64,000 nt of DNA from Deinococcus roseus. Its GTDB lineage: Bacteria; Deinococcota; Deinococci; Deinococcales; Deinococcaceae. Location: the NCBI RefSeq assembly GCF_014646895.1, contig NZ_BMOD01000005.1:124001-188000 (forward strand). Direction: 5' to 3'. The stretch's first letter is position 1, and each line of letters starts with the position of its first letter. This document shows positions 45,013-54,131 of the stretch, piece by piece. The position numbers were made by a program, and so were the translations under genes. The notes beneath the pieces are model-generated. The model was given only the letters and a program-made list of their open reading frames with translations, did no database searches and was not told where the DNA came from.

Positions 45013-45789
45013 ATGTTTCCGGTGCAGCAAATCACCCAGGCCCTCTACAACATGCCTTTTGGAATGGCCTGCCTCTGGGCGTTGACATGGAATGTCCTGA
45101 TTTTGCTGGGTTGTGTGGCAGTGGGTGAACTGCTGATCCGCCTGAACCGGCAACACCGGGTGGCTGAAGTGCCCCCTCCACTGACGTTCACTGAGGTGGG
45201 ACTGGCTGTGTCTACGGTGGTGCTCAACACCCTGATCAGCGTGCTGGGGATGTGGTTGTGGCGGATGGGGTGGATTCACCCCGTGCCTTTTTCTCTGGGC
45301 AGGATGCTGCTGGATTTTGGGGTGTTCTTTCTGGGGATGGATCTGGGCATGTACGTTCTGCACCGGGTGGCCCACCATCCCAGAATCTACCCCTGGGCAC
45401 ACCTGACCCACCACAAGTACGAGAATCCCAGGCCCCTGACCCTGTTTGTGCTGAACCCCCTGGAAGTGCTGGGATTCGGGTTTCTTTGGCTTTTTGCCGT
45501 GCTGGTCTACCCGGCCACTGTTGAGGGGATGGTGCTGTACCTGACCTTCAATGTGGTTTTCGGGTTGCTGGGGCATGTGGGAGTGGAGCCCTTTCCACTG
45601 GGCTGGATCAAACGCCCTGTTCTGAAAGAGATCTCCACCAGCACTTTTCATGCCGAACACCACCAGGACAGCCACCACAATTACGGGTTTTACACCCTGA
45701 TCTGGGACCGTTTGCTGGGCACCCTCTCCCCTGCTTACGAGGAGGATTTCCAGCGCGCCAGAACCCAGCATTTTGACAGTTCAGACTGA
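45013..45789 (+). CDS. sterol desaturase / fatty acid hydroxylase family membrane enzyme
   Basis: The 258-residue protein has four to five hydrophobic segments and the three histidine clusters that bind the di-iron centre: HRVAHH, HLTHHKYE and FHAEHHQDSHH. Such enzymes hydroxylate or desaturate lipids such as sterols, fatty acids or carotenoids (CrtZ-like) in the membrane. TACACT (45001-45006) ends six bases before this ATG; an in-frame start at 44995 would precede the promoter and is rejected. Substrate not predicted. Confidence 0.88.
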   Translation: MFPVQQITQALYNMPFGMACLWALTWNVLILLGCVAVGELLIRLNRQHRVAEVPPPLTFTEVGLAVSTVVLNTLISVLGMWLWRMGWIHPVPFSLGRMLLDFGVFFLGMDLGMYVLHRVAHHPRIYPWAHLTHHKYENPRPLTLFVLNPLEVLGFGFLWLFAVLVYPATVEGMVLYLTFNVVFGLLGHVGVEPFPLGWIKRPVLKEISTSTFHAEHHQDSHHNYGFYTLIWDRLLGTLSPAYEEDFQRARTQHFDSSD

Positions 45790-46767
45790 AGCAGAGCGGG
45801 AACCCGAAGCTTGCAGTTCAGGATGGGCACTGCGGTACCAGGCAAGGGTTTGCTGGATGCCGTCTTTGAGAGGGGTGTATTGTGCCCCAAAGGTGCGTTC
45901 AAATTTGCTATGGTCCACGATGTAAGGCTGGTCGTGGTGGTAGAACACCTCGTTGACTTCCCGCACCATGGGGTTGATCAGTCCGAGCAGTTTTGAGCCA
46001 AATCGGGGAATGACCATCAACTGGGTTTTGCGGCCCAGTTGTCCGTAAACCATGTCCACAAATTCCCCGGCAGAAACGGTGGGCGCATTGGGCACATGCC
46101 AGCTCTGGCCCAGAGCACGTTCGTCCTGACCCAGCAGCACGAGGGCACGGGCAAAATCATCAATGAAAGTGTAGGTGTGGGGGGTGGTTTTGCTTCCCAG
46201 GTACTGGGCACCTTTGCCCTGAAGCGCATTCCTGAACACCAGTTCTCCCACAGAGGAAAGCCTGACATGAGGACCATAAAAATCTGAACCCTGCCCGATG
46301 GTGGCCCGCACCAGACCTTTTTTGTGGGCTTCCAGAAGCTGATTGGCAAGCTGTGAACGGATGATTCCTTTGCGGGTGTGTGCCAGGTGCGGGAGGGTTT
46401 CTTTGAGGGGGCCTTTCACCTCTCCGTACATGTAGAGGTTGTCTCCGTACACCACTTTTGCCCCGAGTTTGCTGGCGGTCTGGATGATGCCGTCCATCAG
46501 GGGTGGGGACTCTTCGGGCCAGCGGTGGTAGGGAGCCTGGGCGCAGTGGTACAGCACAGTGGCTCCGTGACAGGCATTCAGGGCAGAGGCAGGGTTGGTG
46601 ATGTCTCCTTTGACCACTTCTGCTCCGCAACTGTCTACCACTTTTCCTGAACGGCTGACGATGCGGGCTTTTTTGCCCTGATGTTTCAATTCTCTGGCAA
46701 TGGCAAGGCCAAGGGGTCCAGCTCCGACAATCACATGCAGTTCGCTGGGGTTCACTTTTGCGTTCAT
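45781..46767 (-). CDS. NAD-dependent epimerase/dehydratase (extended SDR)
   Basis: The 328-residue enzyme begins with 'HVIVGAGPLGLAIAREL' (the NAD(P)-binding GxGxxG-type loop), and shows a downstream VVYGDNLYMYG segment where the SDR tyrosine and lysine are expected, although a canonical YxxxK is not evident. The fold matches sugar epimerases and reductases. GGAGG precedes the ATG. It diverges from padR with only 65 bases between starts, so PadR may control it. The 3' end overlaps the hydroxylase gene by nine bases. Confidence 0.82.
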   Translation of the reverse strand: MNAKVNPSELHVIVGAGPLGLAIARELKHQGKKARIVSRSGKVVDSCGAEVVKGDITNPASALNACHGATVLYHCAQAPYHRWPEESPPLMDGIIQTASKLGAKVVYGDNLYMYGEVKGPLKETLPHLAHTRKGIIRSQLANQLLEAHKKGLVRATIGQGSDFYGPHVRLSSVGELVFRNALQGKGAQYLGSKTTPHTYTFIDDFARALVLLGQDERALGQSWHVPNAPTVSAGEFVDMVYGQLGRKTQLMVIPRFGSKLLGLINPMVREVNEVFYHHDQPYIVDHSKFERTFGAQYTPLKDGIQQTLAWYRSAHPELQASGSRSASV

Positions 46768-46832
46768 AAGGCCTCCACCGTCTGTTTTGAATGGTCCTTT
46801 TTGGACGGTCTAATTTAGGGTATACTATGGAC

Positions 46833-47411
46833 ATGAAAGATGCAAGCCTCGGACCCTCCTCTTACGCTGTGCTCGGCATGGTCAACAATTGCGGAGCCGC
46901 CACCTCCTACGACATCAAACGCCAGATTGACCAGTCCGTCGGGAATTTCTGGACGTTTGCCCGTTCCCAGCTGTACGCCGAACCCCAGCGTCTGGCCGAA
47001 CTGGGCCTGCTGCAAGAAGAACAGGAAGACTTCGGACGCCGCCGCCGCCTGTTTCAACTGACCGAACAGGGCAAACAGGTGCTGGAAGCCTGGCTGAGCG
47101 ACCCCGGCACCCCCACCACCGAACTGCGCGACATGGGCCTGATGAAGCTGTACTTTTCCAAAGGCAGACCCACCGAAGCCATCCGAACCCTGGCCAGACA
47201 GCAGCAGGAAGTCCACCGGACCAAACTCGCCGAATACCAGGAGATGCACAGACAGCTTTCCCTCATTCCAGAAGCCACCTTTGGACTGGCTTCCCTCAGG
47301 CTGGGGTGCCTGTTTGAAGAGAGCACCATCCAGTTCTGGGAGGAAATCGAGCAAAACCCTCCTGCATTGCCCCAGAAGCCAGAACGGCCACTGGAGGTGC
47401 AGGAGGGTTGA
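46833..47411 (+). CDS. PadR-family transcriptional regulator
   Basis: The 192-residue protein has an N-terminal winged helix of the PadR type ('SYAVLGMVNNCGAATSYDIKRQIDQSVGNFWTFARSQLYAEPQRLAELGLLQEEQE') and a C-terminal helical dimerisation domain (Vir_act_alpha_C-like). PadR proteins are usually repressors released by small aromatic or hydrophobic ligands. The ATG at 46833 is chosen because TATACT (46821-46826) ends six bases upstream; the ATG at 46827 is next to it. It likely controls itself and the divergent epimerase gene. Confidence 0.9.
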   Translation: MKDASLGPSSYAVLGMVNNCGAATSYDIKRQIDQSVGNFWTFARSQLYAEPQRLAELGLLQEEQEDFGRRRRLFQLTEQGKQVLEAWLSDPGTPTTELRDMGLMKLYFSKGRPTEAIRTLARQQQEVHRTKLAEYQEMHRQLSLIPEATFGLASLRLGCLFEESTIQFWEEIEQNPPALPQKPERPLEVQEG

Positions 47412-47435
47412 GTTTTAAAGTTTGAGTTTTAGGGT

Positions 47436-49238
47436 TTACATCTCACTGGGAATGCCGATGCCGAGCGCTCCCAGCACCTGTTCCAGCGTCTTGCGGACCC
47501 GCAGGACAATGTTCAAACGGGCTTCTCTGAGGCCAGGTTCTGCATCAATGACACGGGTGGCAGGTTTGCCATCTTTGTCTTTTTTGTTGTACCAACCGTT
47601 GAGTTCAGTGGCCAGATCCAGGGCATATTGCACCAGATGGTGGGGTGAGGTATCCCTGATGCACATGTCCAGCACTTCAGGAAAACGGGCCACCACTTTA
47701 AGCAAAGCAAGTTCATAATCCGTCACTTTGCTGTAATCAGCACCCTCAAAACCAAGCCCTGCTTCCTGTGCTTTTTTCAGGATGGTCTGGGCACGCACTG
47801 CAGCATATTGAACATAAGGTGCAGTGTCTCCGTTAAGGGCAAGAGCTGCGTCCCAGCGGAAATCAATCTGGCGGTTGGGTTCACTGCGCAACATGGAAAA
47901 GCGCAGTGCTCCCAGTCCCACTTTTTCTGCAACCTCATCAGGATCCTGATATTTTGCTATGTCCTTTAAAGCAGTTTTGGCACGGATTCTGGCTTCACTG
48001 ATCACTTCATCAACAGAAACCGTAATGCCTTTCCGTCCAGAAATGGTCTGTCCTTCCAGAAGCACAGTCTCATATGCCAAATGGATGCTGTTCTCAGCTG
48101 CATCCTGATGACCCGCAATTGCAGGAGCCAGCCTCACAATACGCTGGGCCAGAGATTGCCTGACATCAATCACATTGATCACCCGTGTGGCATGGGCAAA
48201 ATCCCCAGGCTGTCCATCGGGATGGGTGGTGTAAAGGGTTTTTCCACTGGGTTCGGTGGTGAAGGGTTTGTAGGTCAGTCCTTCAAACAGTCCGAATTTC
48301 CAGAACTGCTGACCGATGTCTTTTGCAGTATAGGTGGCGGTTCCATCGGAGCGGATCAGCACCAGATAGGGATCTTCCAGACCAGAAATGAAACTGGAAA
48401 CATCCATCACGAAGCAGCCTGCGTACTTGCCCTCGGTGGGATGTGAGCAATACGGGCTTTCTTCCAGGATCTTCATAGCCTTGGCCAGAAATCCACTGCC
48501 CACAATGTCGGATTCCCAGACCAGCAGGTCGTATTCTGCACCCAGGGCATGGCAGGTTTCCAGGTGGGCATGCAGCACCTCTTCGATCTCGGTGCGCAGT
48601 TCTCCGGCTTCCAGTTTGTGCATGACCTCCCGGATGCCGGGTTCGAGATCGGCTTTCTGGGGGTCCGCGTTGAGCTTCACGTACAGTTCGCCCAGCCAGT
48701 GGTCGTATTTGGGTTCGCCCTGGTAGGAAGCTCCGTAGTGTGCTCTGGCAAAGAGGCTTTCTGCAGCCTGTCTGCCGGTGTCGTCAATGTAGTTTTGCAC
48801 CTCAACGTTGTAGCCATTGGCCCGGAAAATGCGGGACATGGCGTCCCCGAGCACCACGTTTCTGAGGTGCCCGACGTGCAGTTCCTTGTTGGGGTTCACG
48901 GAGGTGTGCTCGATCAGCACCTTGCCGGGTTTCTGCCCAGGGGCAAAGTCATCCTCGGTGAGTCCTTTTACATAGCTGGGTACATCTACAAAGAAGTTGA
49001 GGTAGGGACCGACGTTTTCAGCACGGGCAATGCCCACAGGAAGCTGGATGCTGTCTTTGATTTCGGCGGCAATCTGCACCGGGTTTTTCTTGAGGGCCTT
49101 GGCCAGCTGGAAGGCCACGGGGGTGCCATAATCACCGGGCTTGTCCGAGGGGGTTTCCTGAATGGCCACCTCGATTTCGAGTCCGTGGTGGGAAATGGCC
49201 TGTTGAACGGCGCTTCTCAGCGCATCTTTGAGATTCAT
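47436..49238 (-). CDS. argS: arginine--tRNA ligase
   Basis: ArgRS charges tRNA-Arg. The 600-residue class I enzyme has the N-terminal Add-1 domain, the HIGH-like 'NPNKELHVGHLRN', a KMSK-loop equivalent in 'GQTISGRKGITVSVDEV', and a C-terminal DALR anticodon domain ending in '-LGIGIPSEM' as in bacterial ArgRS. A -10-like GATAAT lies a few bases before the ATG, so the mRNA may be leaderless. It ends 24 bases from padR. Confidence 0.96.
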   Translation of the reverse strand: MNLKDALRSAVQQAISHHGLEIEVAIQETPSDKPGDYGTPVAFQLAKALKKNPVQIAAEIKDSIQLPVGIARAENVGPYLNFFVDVPSYVKGLTEDDFAPGQKPGKVLIEHTSVNPNKELHVGHLRNVVLGDAMSRIFRANGYNVEVQNYIDDTGRQAAESLFARAHYGASYQGEPKYDHWLGELYVKLNADPQKADLEPGIREVMHKLEAGELRTEIEEVLHAHLETCHALGAEYDLLVWESDIVGSGFLAKAMKILEESPYCSHPTEGKYAGCFVMDVSSFISGLEDPYLVLIRSDGTATYTAKDIGQQFWKFGLFEGLTYKPFTTEPSGKTLYTTHPDGQPGDFAHATRVINVIDVRQSLAQRIVRLAPAIAGHQDAAENSIHLAYETVLLEGQTISGRKGITVSVDEVISEARIRAKTALKDIAKYQDPDEVAEKVGLGALRFSMLRSEPNRQIDFRWDAALALNGDTAPYVQYAAVRAQTILKKAQEAGLGFEGADYSKVTDYELALLKVVARFPEVLDMCIRDTSPHHLVQYALDLATELNGWYNKKDKDGKPATRVIDAEPGLREARLNIVLRVRKTLEQVLGALGIGIPSEM

Positions 49239-49468
49239 ACCGGATTATCTTATACCGATTCTCTGCAGGCATCACTGAAAGCGCCTATAAGCAAGCAGCA
49301 CAGGTGATCAGGTGCCTGGGCATGTGATGGTTTGACCTGTAACCCTCAGATTCAACGTTGCTGCCGAGACCCGTTGACGGGTCTTGCAAGGTGCCTGATT
49401 CAAGGTTTTCTAAAGGCATTTTGCAAGAATTCCCACTGTATTTTTCTTCATTTTGCTATGCTACCAGC

Positions 49469-49912
49469 ATGAAAAGATTGATGTTATTTGCAACACTGGC
49501 CCTGTCGTTGAGTTCTTGCACCATTGTGATCCAGGACTTTGACATGGTGACGGAAGTGCGTCCTGCCAAAATCAAAGTGTGGTATTGCCCTTCCGACCAG
49601 AAGAGCTATGATTTTTCCTTTCAGACCTCTGGAACCATCAGCAGTTATGAAGCCATCTTGATGCCCGCAAACAGCAAACCCAACCCGAACACTGCTCTGG
49701 GTTCACTGGAGATCTTCCTGAAGGATGCCAGTGCAGGAACCTTCAAAAACACGGTGACCCTGGGACAGGATCAGGTGGGAATGCAGAAACTCAACATTGT
49801 GGTGCGTCCTCTGGATCACGATTACGAATTGTATGTGCGCACCATGGGCTCGGGATCCAGCAAGTATTCCGATTTTTATGGGGCCGCCGAGTACATCCAG
49901 GACTGCCGCTGA
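49469..49912 (+). CDS. small lipoprotein (147 aa)
   Basis: The signal peptide ends in lipobox L-S-S-C (Cys17). The mature domain is beta-rich with paired cysteines. TATGCT (49457-49462) ends six bases before this ATG, so I place the start here and not at 49358. No family is recognised. A 7-bp hairpin (49367-49384) lies upstream. Confidence 0.62.
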   Translation: MKRLMLFATLALSLSSCTIVIQDFDMVTEVRPAKIKVWYCPSDQKSYDFSFQTSGTISSYEAILMPANSKPNPNTALGSLEIFLKDASAGTFKNTVTLGQDQVGMQKLNIVVRPLDHDYELYVRTMGSGSSKYSDFYGAAEYIQDCR

Positions 49913-49956
49913 CCGCTTGAGACTTCCCTCACAAGGAGTGCTATACTCTGGGTACC

Positions 49957-50340
49957 ATGCAAGATAACCAGAGAATCTATGTCTTATGGATGAATGTCCT
50001 TGGCTGGATGCAGGAACTCTCCCAGGAGCTGGGGCTGCACTTCGTGAAGGTTTCGGACTTCCCGGATTACATTTACCGCATGGAACGGCAGTATGACCTG
50101 CCCACCATCATTGCCAGTGCCTCCGTGCAAAATACCCGTGGGGAAACCCTCCTGCTGGCAGCAGCCAGCCCCCGTCACGTTGAGGACAAAGGCATCAGCC
50201 TGAGGTTGCATGGGGGCAGCAAACACTGGCACCTGCATGAACACCATGGCGACCTGCTGGAAGGCAAACGCCCTTTCACCCGTGAACGCCTGAAAGAACT
50301 GCTGGAAAAAGCCAGAGACAGCGCTGGAACGGCAGCCTGA
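49957..50340 (+). CDS. hypothetical protein (127 aa)
   Basis: This soluble alpha/beta protein has a helical N-terminus, a central strand region ('RGETLLLAAASPRHVEDKGISLRLHGG'), a histidine cluster (HWHLHEHHGD) and a C-terminal helix. No known family. A TATACT hexamer lies nine bases before the ATG. It ends upstream of a strong terminator. Function unknown. Confidence 0.6.
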   Translation: MQDNQRIYVLWMNVLGWMQELSQELGLHFVKVSDFPDYIYRMERQYDLPTIIASASVQNTRGETLLLAAASPRHVEDKGISLRLHGGSKHWHLHEHHGDLLEGKRPFTRERLKELLEKARDSAGTAA

Positions 50341-50353
50341 GCACCACAACCCC

Positions 50354-50392
50354 AGCCCACTGGACAACCTGACTTGTCCGGTGGGCTTTTTT
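50354..50392 (+). terminator. intrinsic terminator
   Basis: AGCCCACTGGACAA (50354-50367) pairs with TTGTCCGGTGGGCT (50374-50387), with one G-T pair, followed by a T run. Confidence 0.88.
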
Positions 50393-50402
50393 CTGCTCTG
50401 AT

Positions 50403-51686
50403 GTGAAGGTGCTTCGTGCTTTCTTCTTGCTGGGTTTCCTGAGCGGAACCACCATGGCCACTTCCCTGACCGCCCCTCTGGAACTGTATGTGCAGACACC
50501 CCAGAACCCTACCGCTGCCCCACTGGCCAAATTTGAACCTCCTGCAGGGTGTTATGTGGGTTTGTGGGCCGATCTGGATTCCCCGGATGGAAGGTCCGAT
50601 CTGGACCGCCTGACTGAACTGGTGGGCTCCCACGCGGTGTATTTCCGCTACAACTTCTTTCGCAGGCCGGAGAATGCCAATCCCTGGTCGCCCTTCTTTC
50701 CGGCCAAATTTGTAGAGCAACTGGGAGGAGAGGATGCCGCCATCCATCTGGCCGTGGAACCCAGGATTCCTTTAAAAGAAGTCACGGAAGATCTGGTCAA
50801 AGAATGGGCCAGACAGGCGGGCGCCCTGAACCGTCCGATCTTCATGCGCTGGGCTTCCGAATTCAACGACACGGTGAACAGCTGGAACAAAGACCCCGTG
50901 CTTTACAGGGAGAAATTCCGTCTGGTGGCCCGCATCATGCATGAGGAGGCCCCCAATGTGGCGATGGTATGGACCCCCATGGCTTTCAGCGACCTGAAAA
51001 GCGTGATGGCGTATTATCCAGGTCAGGAATTTGTGGACTGGGTGGGCATCACACTCTACAGCAAGTACTACTGGAATGGAGATCCTGCCAGGGTGACCGT
51101 GAACCTGCTGCCCAATTCCAGGCTGGATGTGCTGTATCAGGCTTTCGCAGACAAGCACCCCATTCAGGTGTCTGAATATGCTGCAGAGCACCACAGTGCC
51201 TCAAGCAGCCGGGATCTGTCTTATTTTGCCACCGCCAAAATGCAGCAGTTTTACTTCAACATCATGCTGAAGTACCCGCGCATCAAGAACATCAACTGGC
51301 TGAATTTCGACATGACCGCAGCAGACGAATACAAAGGTTATCCGGCCACCCGCAGGGCCAATTACAACCTGCTGAAAAGCCCCAGTGTGCTGAAAACCTA
51401 CCAGCATATCCTCAGCCAGCCTTACTTTCTGAAGACCTTCAATTCAGCTTCCAGGTACAGCTACCAGCCCATTCCTCCAGCCCTGAACCAGAACGCCGTG
51501 GTGCTGGGTTATGTGGCAGATGCCCGGGTGAGCAGTGTGCGGTACTTTCTGGATGGGCAACTGCTGCAGAAAACCAGCGTGGCCCCCTTCAGGGTGCAAC
51601 TGCCCACCTTGAAAGCAGGCAAGCACACCCTGAAAGCGGTGGCCAATGTGGGAAGCCCGGTGCAGTACAGCTTCAAAATGCCCTGA
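50403..51686 (+). CDS. secreted GH26-like glycoside hydrolase with C-terminal Ig-like domain
   Basis: Signal peptide (1-19, GTG start), then a TIM-barrel domain with two glutamates placed as in GH26 mannanase-type enzymes: E153 in FMRWASEFND (acid/base) and E258 in QVSEYAAEH (nucleophile), with 'DWVGITLYS' between them. The last ~65 residues look like an Ig-like domain ('VADARVSSVRYFLDGQLLQKTSVAPFRVQLPTLKAGKHTLKAVANVG'). GH26 enzymes cut beta-mannans or related polymers. The starts GTG 50403 and GTG 50412 are both possible; the promoter is unclear. Confidence 0.78.
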   Translation: MKVLRAFFLLGFLSGTTMATSLTAPLELYVQTPQNPTAAPLAKFEPPAGCYVGLWADLDSPDGRSDLDRLTELVGSHAVYFRYNFFRRPENANPWSPFFPAKFVEQLGGEDAAIHLAVEPRIPLKEVTEDLVKEWARQAGALNRPIFMRWASEFNDTVNSWNKDPVLYREKFRLVARIMHEEAPNVAMVWTPMAFSDLKSVMAYYPGQEFVDWVGITLYSKYYWNGDPARVTVNLLPNSRLDVLYQAFADKHPIQVSEYAAEHHSASSSRDLSYFATAKMQQFYFNIMLKYPRIKNINWLNFDMTAADEYKGYPATRRANYNLLKSPSVLKTYQHILSQPYFLKTFNSASRYSYQPIPPALNQNAVVLGYVADARVSSVRYFLDGQLLQKTSVAPFRVQLPTLKAGKHTLKAVANVGSPVQYSFKMP

Positions 51687-51687
51687 A

Positions 51688-52152
51688 TCAGGGGGTGGGC
51701 GTGTAAAACAGGGAAAAGCTGAGGTATCCGATCAGGATGCCCAGCACCAGGCCCATGGCCACCTCAAAATAGGTGTGTCCGAGCAGCACACGCAGCGGTT
51801 GTGGAGCAAACCCTTCGCGCATCAGTTCACGGATTTCCACCATCAGTTCGTTCAGCAGTTTGGCCTGCATGCCTGCAGAGCGCCTGACCCCTGTGGAGTC
51901 GTACATCACGATGCTGGAGAAAATCACCGCCACAGCAAAGATGGGGCTTCCCAGACCGTGGGTGTACCCAATTCCGGTGCAGAGGGAAGCAACCAGAGCA
52001 GTGTGGCTGCTGGGCATGCCTCCGGTTTCCACAAAGAGACCAGGCCTGAAACGCTTCTCGAGCACCAGCACCAGCAGCACCTTGAGCACCTGGGCCAGAA
52101 AAGCCGCAGCGAACCCGGTCCACAGCCACAGGTTGTTCAGCAAGTCCAGCAT
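51688..52152 (-). CDS. DUF212 (divergent PAP2 family) membrane protein
   Basis: The 154-residue membrane protein has the DUF212 pattern: helices at about 7-32, 58-80 and 128-150, with 'VETGGMPSSHTALVASLCTGIGYTHGLGSP' and 'YDSTGVRRSAGMQAKLLNEL'. The GGMPSSH and H-x5-E-type positions resemble acid phosphatase/haloperoxidase sites, so lipid phosphatase activity is possible. The ATG follows AGAGG and begins three bases after folD stops, so it is the last gene of the asp23-nusB-folD operon. Confidence 0.82.
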   Translation of the reverse strand: MLDLLNNLWLWTGFAAAFLAQVLKVLLVLVLEKRFRPGLFVETGGMPSSHTALVASLCTGIGYTHGLGSPIFAVAVIFSSIVMYDSTGVRRSAGMQAKLLNELMVEIRELMREGFAPQPLRVLLGHTYFEVAMGLVLGILIGYLSFSLFYTPTP

Positions 52153-52154
52153 GC

Positions 52155-52982
52155 TCACCTCTGGCGTTCTGCAGCCAGCACGGTGTTCAGCATCAGGTTG
52201 GCCACCGTCATGGGTCCAATGCCTCCAGGCACCGGGGTGAGGGCTCCGGCCACTTCCTGAACTTCTGGGGCCACATCTCCGACCAGTTTCCCTTCCAGGC
52301 GGTTGACCCCCACATCCAGCACCACCGCGCCGGGTTTGACCATCTCGGGGGTGATGGTTCCAGGCCTGCCCACGGCAGCCACCAGCACATCTGCCCTGCG
52401 GGTGACTTCAGAGAGGTTCAAAGTCCTGCTGTGTGCAATGGTGACGGTGGCATCTCTGGAGAGCATCAGGGCAGCCAGGGGTTTCCCCACGATGTTGCTG
52501 CGGCCCACAATCACCACCTGTTTGCCTGAAAGCTGGATCTGGTGGTGGTCACAGAGGGCCAGAATGCCCGCTGGTGTGCAGGGCAGCAGGGCTTCCTGAC
52601 CCAGCCAGAGTTTCCCCACATTTTCCGGGTGAAATCCGTCCACATCTTTGAGGGGGTTGATGGTTTCAATCACCGTCTGGGCATCGATGTGTCTGGGAAG
52701 CGGCAACTGCACCAGAATGCCGTGGGCATCCTGATCCTGATTCAGGTGCTCAATCAGGACCAGCAAATCTGCCTGGGAGCTCTCCTCTGGCAGCACATGC
52801 ACCGTGGACTTCAGGCCAATTTCCCTGGCTTTCCTGTCTTTCAGGCGCACGTAACTGACACTGGCCGGATCCTCTCCGAGCCGCACCACATGCAGGTGAG
52901 GCACAAAAGGCAGGTTCTGCAGCCTCTCCCTGGCCTGTTGCAGCAGGCTTTCAGCAGCAGGCGCTCCCCGGAGTTCAATCAC
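52155..52982 (-). CDS. folD: methylenetetrahydrofolate dehydrogenase/cyclohydrolase
   Basis: FolD interconverts 5,10-methylene- and 10-formyl-tetrahydrofolate, supplying one-carbon units. The protein has the catalytic 'SYVRLKDRKAREIG' (lysine and tyrosine), 'GILVQLPLPRHID', NADP site 'VVIVGRSNIVGKPLAALMLSRDATVTIAHSRT' and 'GGIGPMTVANLMLNT'. Length 275 is typical. It begins at GTG, which overlaps the nusB TGA (GTGA), indicating coupled translation. Confidence 0.95.
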   Translation of the reverse strand: MIELRGAPAAESLLQQARERLQNLPFVPHLHVVRLGEDPASVSYVRLKDRKAREIGLKSTVHVLPEESSQADLLVLIEHLNQDQDAHGILVQLPLPRHIDAQTVIETINPLKDVDGFHPENVGKLWLGQEALLPCTPAGILALCDHHQIQLSGKQVVIVGRSNIVGKPLAALMLSRDATVTIAHSRTLNLSEVTRRADVLVAAVGRPGTITPEMVKPGAVVLDVGVNRLEGKLVGDVAPEVQEVAGALTPVPGGIGPMTVANLMLNTVLAAERQR

Positions 52983-53572
52983 TGGGTTTCATCCTCGGTG
53001 GGAAGGTCTTCTGGAAGTTCTTCGAGGATTTCTTCGGGAATTTCTTCGGGGTCTTCTTCATGGCCCTGATCACCAGCCTGAAGCTTCACAGGTCTGGGGA
53101 TGCTGCCATCCTGCAGGCCACGGGCCAGCTTGTCCAGCACGCTGTTCACAAAACGACCCGATTCGTCAGAACCGAAACGGCGGGCCATGCGAATGGCGCT
53201 TTCAATGACCACCGGAGCATCGGTCTGGAAGAACATCATTTCGGTGGCGGCAATGCGCAGCACGTTCACATCGGTCTGGGGCATCTGGCTGAAAGTCCAT
53301 CCGGTGATGCTCATCTTGAGGGCCTGGTCCACCCCGTCCTGGTTGCGGTCGTAGGTGAGGGCGAGGTCCTCTGCGAACTGCTCGGCCTGGGGGGTCAACT
53401 CGGGGTAGACTTCGGTGTCTCCCTGTCTGGAGGCAGCCAGCACCCGTGAGAAGGTGTCCTGCATTTCCTGTTTGCCCTGCTGGGCTTCAAAAATCACCCG
53501 GAAAGCAAACTCGCGGGAGTTTCTGCGGGAACCGGTGGGCTGGTTTTTCTGTCGGCGGGTTTGATCTGACAT
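52979..53572 (-). CDS. nusB: transcription antitermination factor NusB
   Basis: NusB with NusE binds boxA RNA in rRNA leaders for antitermination. The core shows 'SREFAFRVIFEAQQGKQEMQD', 'DGVDQALKMSITGWTFSQMPQTDVNVLRIAATEMMFFQTDAPVVIESAIRMARRFGSDESGRFVNSVLDKLAR', all typical. The C-terminus carries an extra acidic tail of about 40 residues (many Glu/Asp with prolines) not present in most NusB proteins. The 197-residue length reflects this tail. It overlaps folD and lies after the asp23 gene. Confidence 0.93.
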   Translation of the reverse strand: MSDQTRRQKNQPTGSRRNSREFAFRVIFEAQQGKQEMQDTFSRVLAASRQGDTEVYPELTPQAEQFAEDLALTYDRNQDGVDQALKMSITGWTFSQMPQTDVNVLRIAATEMMFFQTDAPVVIESAIRMARRFGSDESGRFVNSVLDKLARGLQDGSIPRPVKLQAGDQGHEEDPEEIPEEILEELPEDLPTEDETQ

Positions 53573-53633
53573 TCACTTCCCTTTCTGACACACCAGAACC
53601 GTGAGCCATGGCCCACAATCTGAGAGCAGACAA

Positions 53634-53900
53634 TCACTCTACAACGCTTTGTACCGTGATGTTCACGGCCCGAACTTTCAGGCCCGTCATGAGTTCAATG
53701 TTTTCGGCCACGCTGCGCTGCACCTCAGAGCACAGTTTCAGCAAATTGACCCCGTAACCGATGGTGAGTCCCAGGTCCACGCTGACCTGCTCCTGCTCCC
53801 GGTCCACCTTGATGGATTTGGATGGAGACTTCACCCCTGCCACATTCTGCAGGGTGAAGCCAGCAATGCCGATGATCACGTCTTTTGAGATGTTAAGCAT
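53634..53900 (-). CDS. Asp23/Gls24-family envelope stress protein
   Basis: The 88-residue protein matches a minimal Asp23/Gls24 (AmaP-partner) unit: 'IIGIAGFTLQNVAGVKSP' near the N-terminus and the 'VSVDLGLTIGYGVNLLKLCSEVQRSVAENIELMTGLKVRAVNITV' pattern of the family. Such proteins are envelope-stress markers and are commonly linked to nusB in Gram-positives. GGAGG lies before the ATG. It heads the nusB-folD-DUF212 operon and diverges from the cysteine protease gene. Confidence 0.88.
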   Translation of the reverse strand: MLNISKDVIIGIAGFTLQNVAGVKSPSKSIKVDREQEQVSVDLGLTIGYGVNLLKLCSEVQRSVAENIELMTGLKVRAVNITVQSVVE

Positions 53901-54003
53901 AATCCTCCAGTCCCAGAGTGGGTTTCATCGATTTTGCCCTGCTGGCCCAGAAGGCAGACAGCGGAAAAATACCCCCGGAAACAAACCGTATACCAGTCTA
54001 GCA

Positions 54004-54058
54004 CTTTCCTTTCAGGACGCTCCTGCAGTTCTCTTGCAGGAGCGTCCTGAAAGGAAAG
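54004..54058. other. perfect 24-bp stem-loop between asp23 and the cysteine protease
   Basis: The arms 54004-54027 and 54035-54058 are perfect 24-base complements around the loop GTTCTCT. It lies between divergent genes. The plus-strand side ends in GAAAGGAAAG without a T run, so it is not a classical terminator of either gene. It might be a small mobile hairpin, an RNA structure in the leader of the protease gene, or a regulatory site. Confidence 0.6.
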
Positions 54059-54131
54059 AAGATTTTTGAACTATCATGAGAGCAACCTGAAGCCGTCCTG
54101 TCTTCCTGTCTCAGGTGCGAGGGATCAAAAC

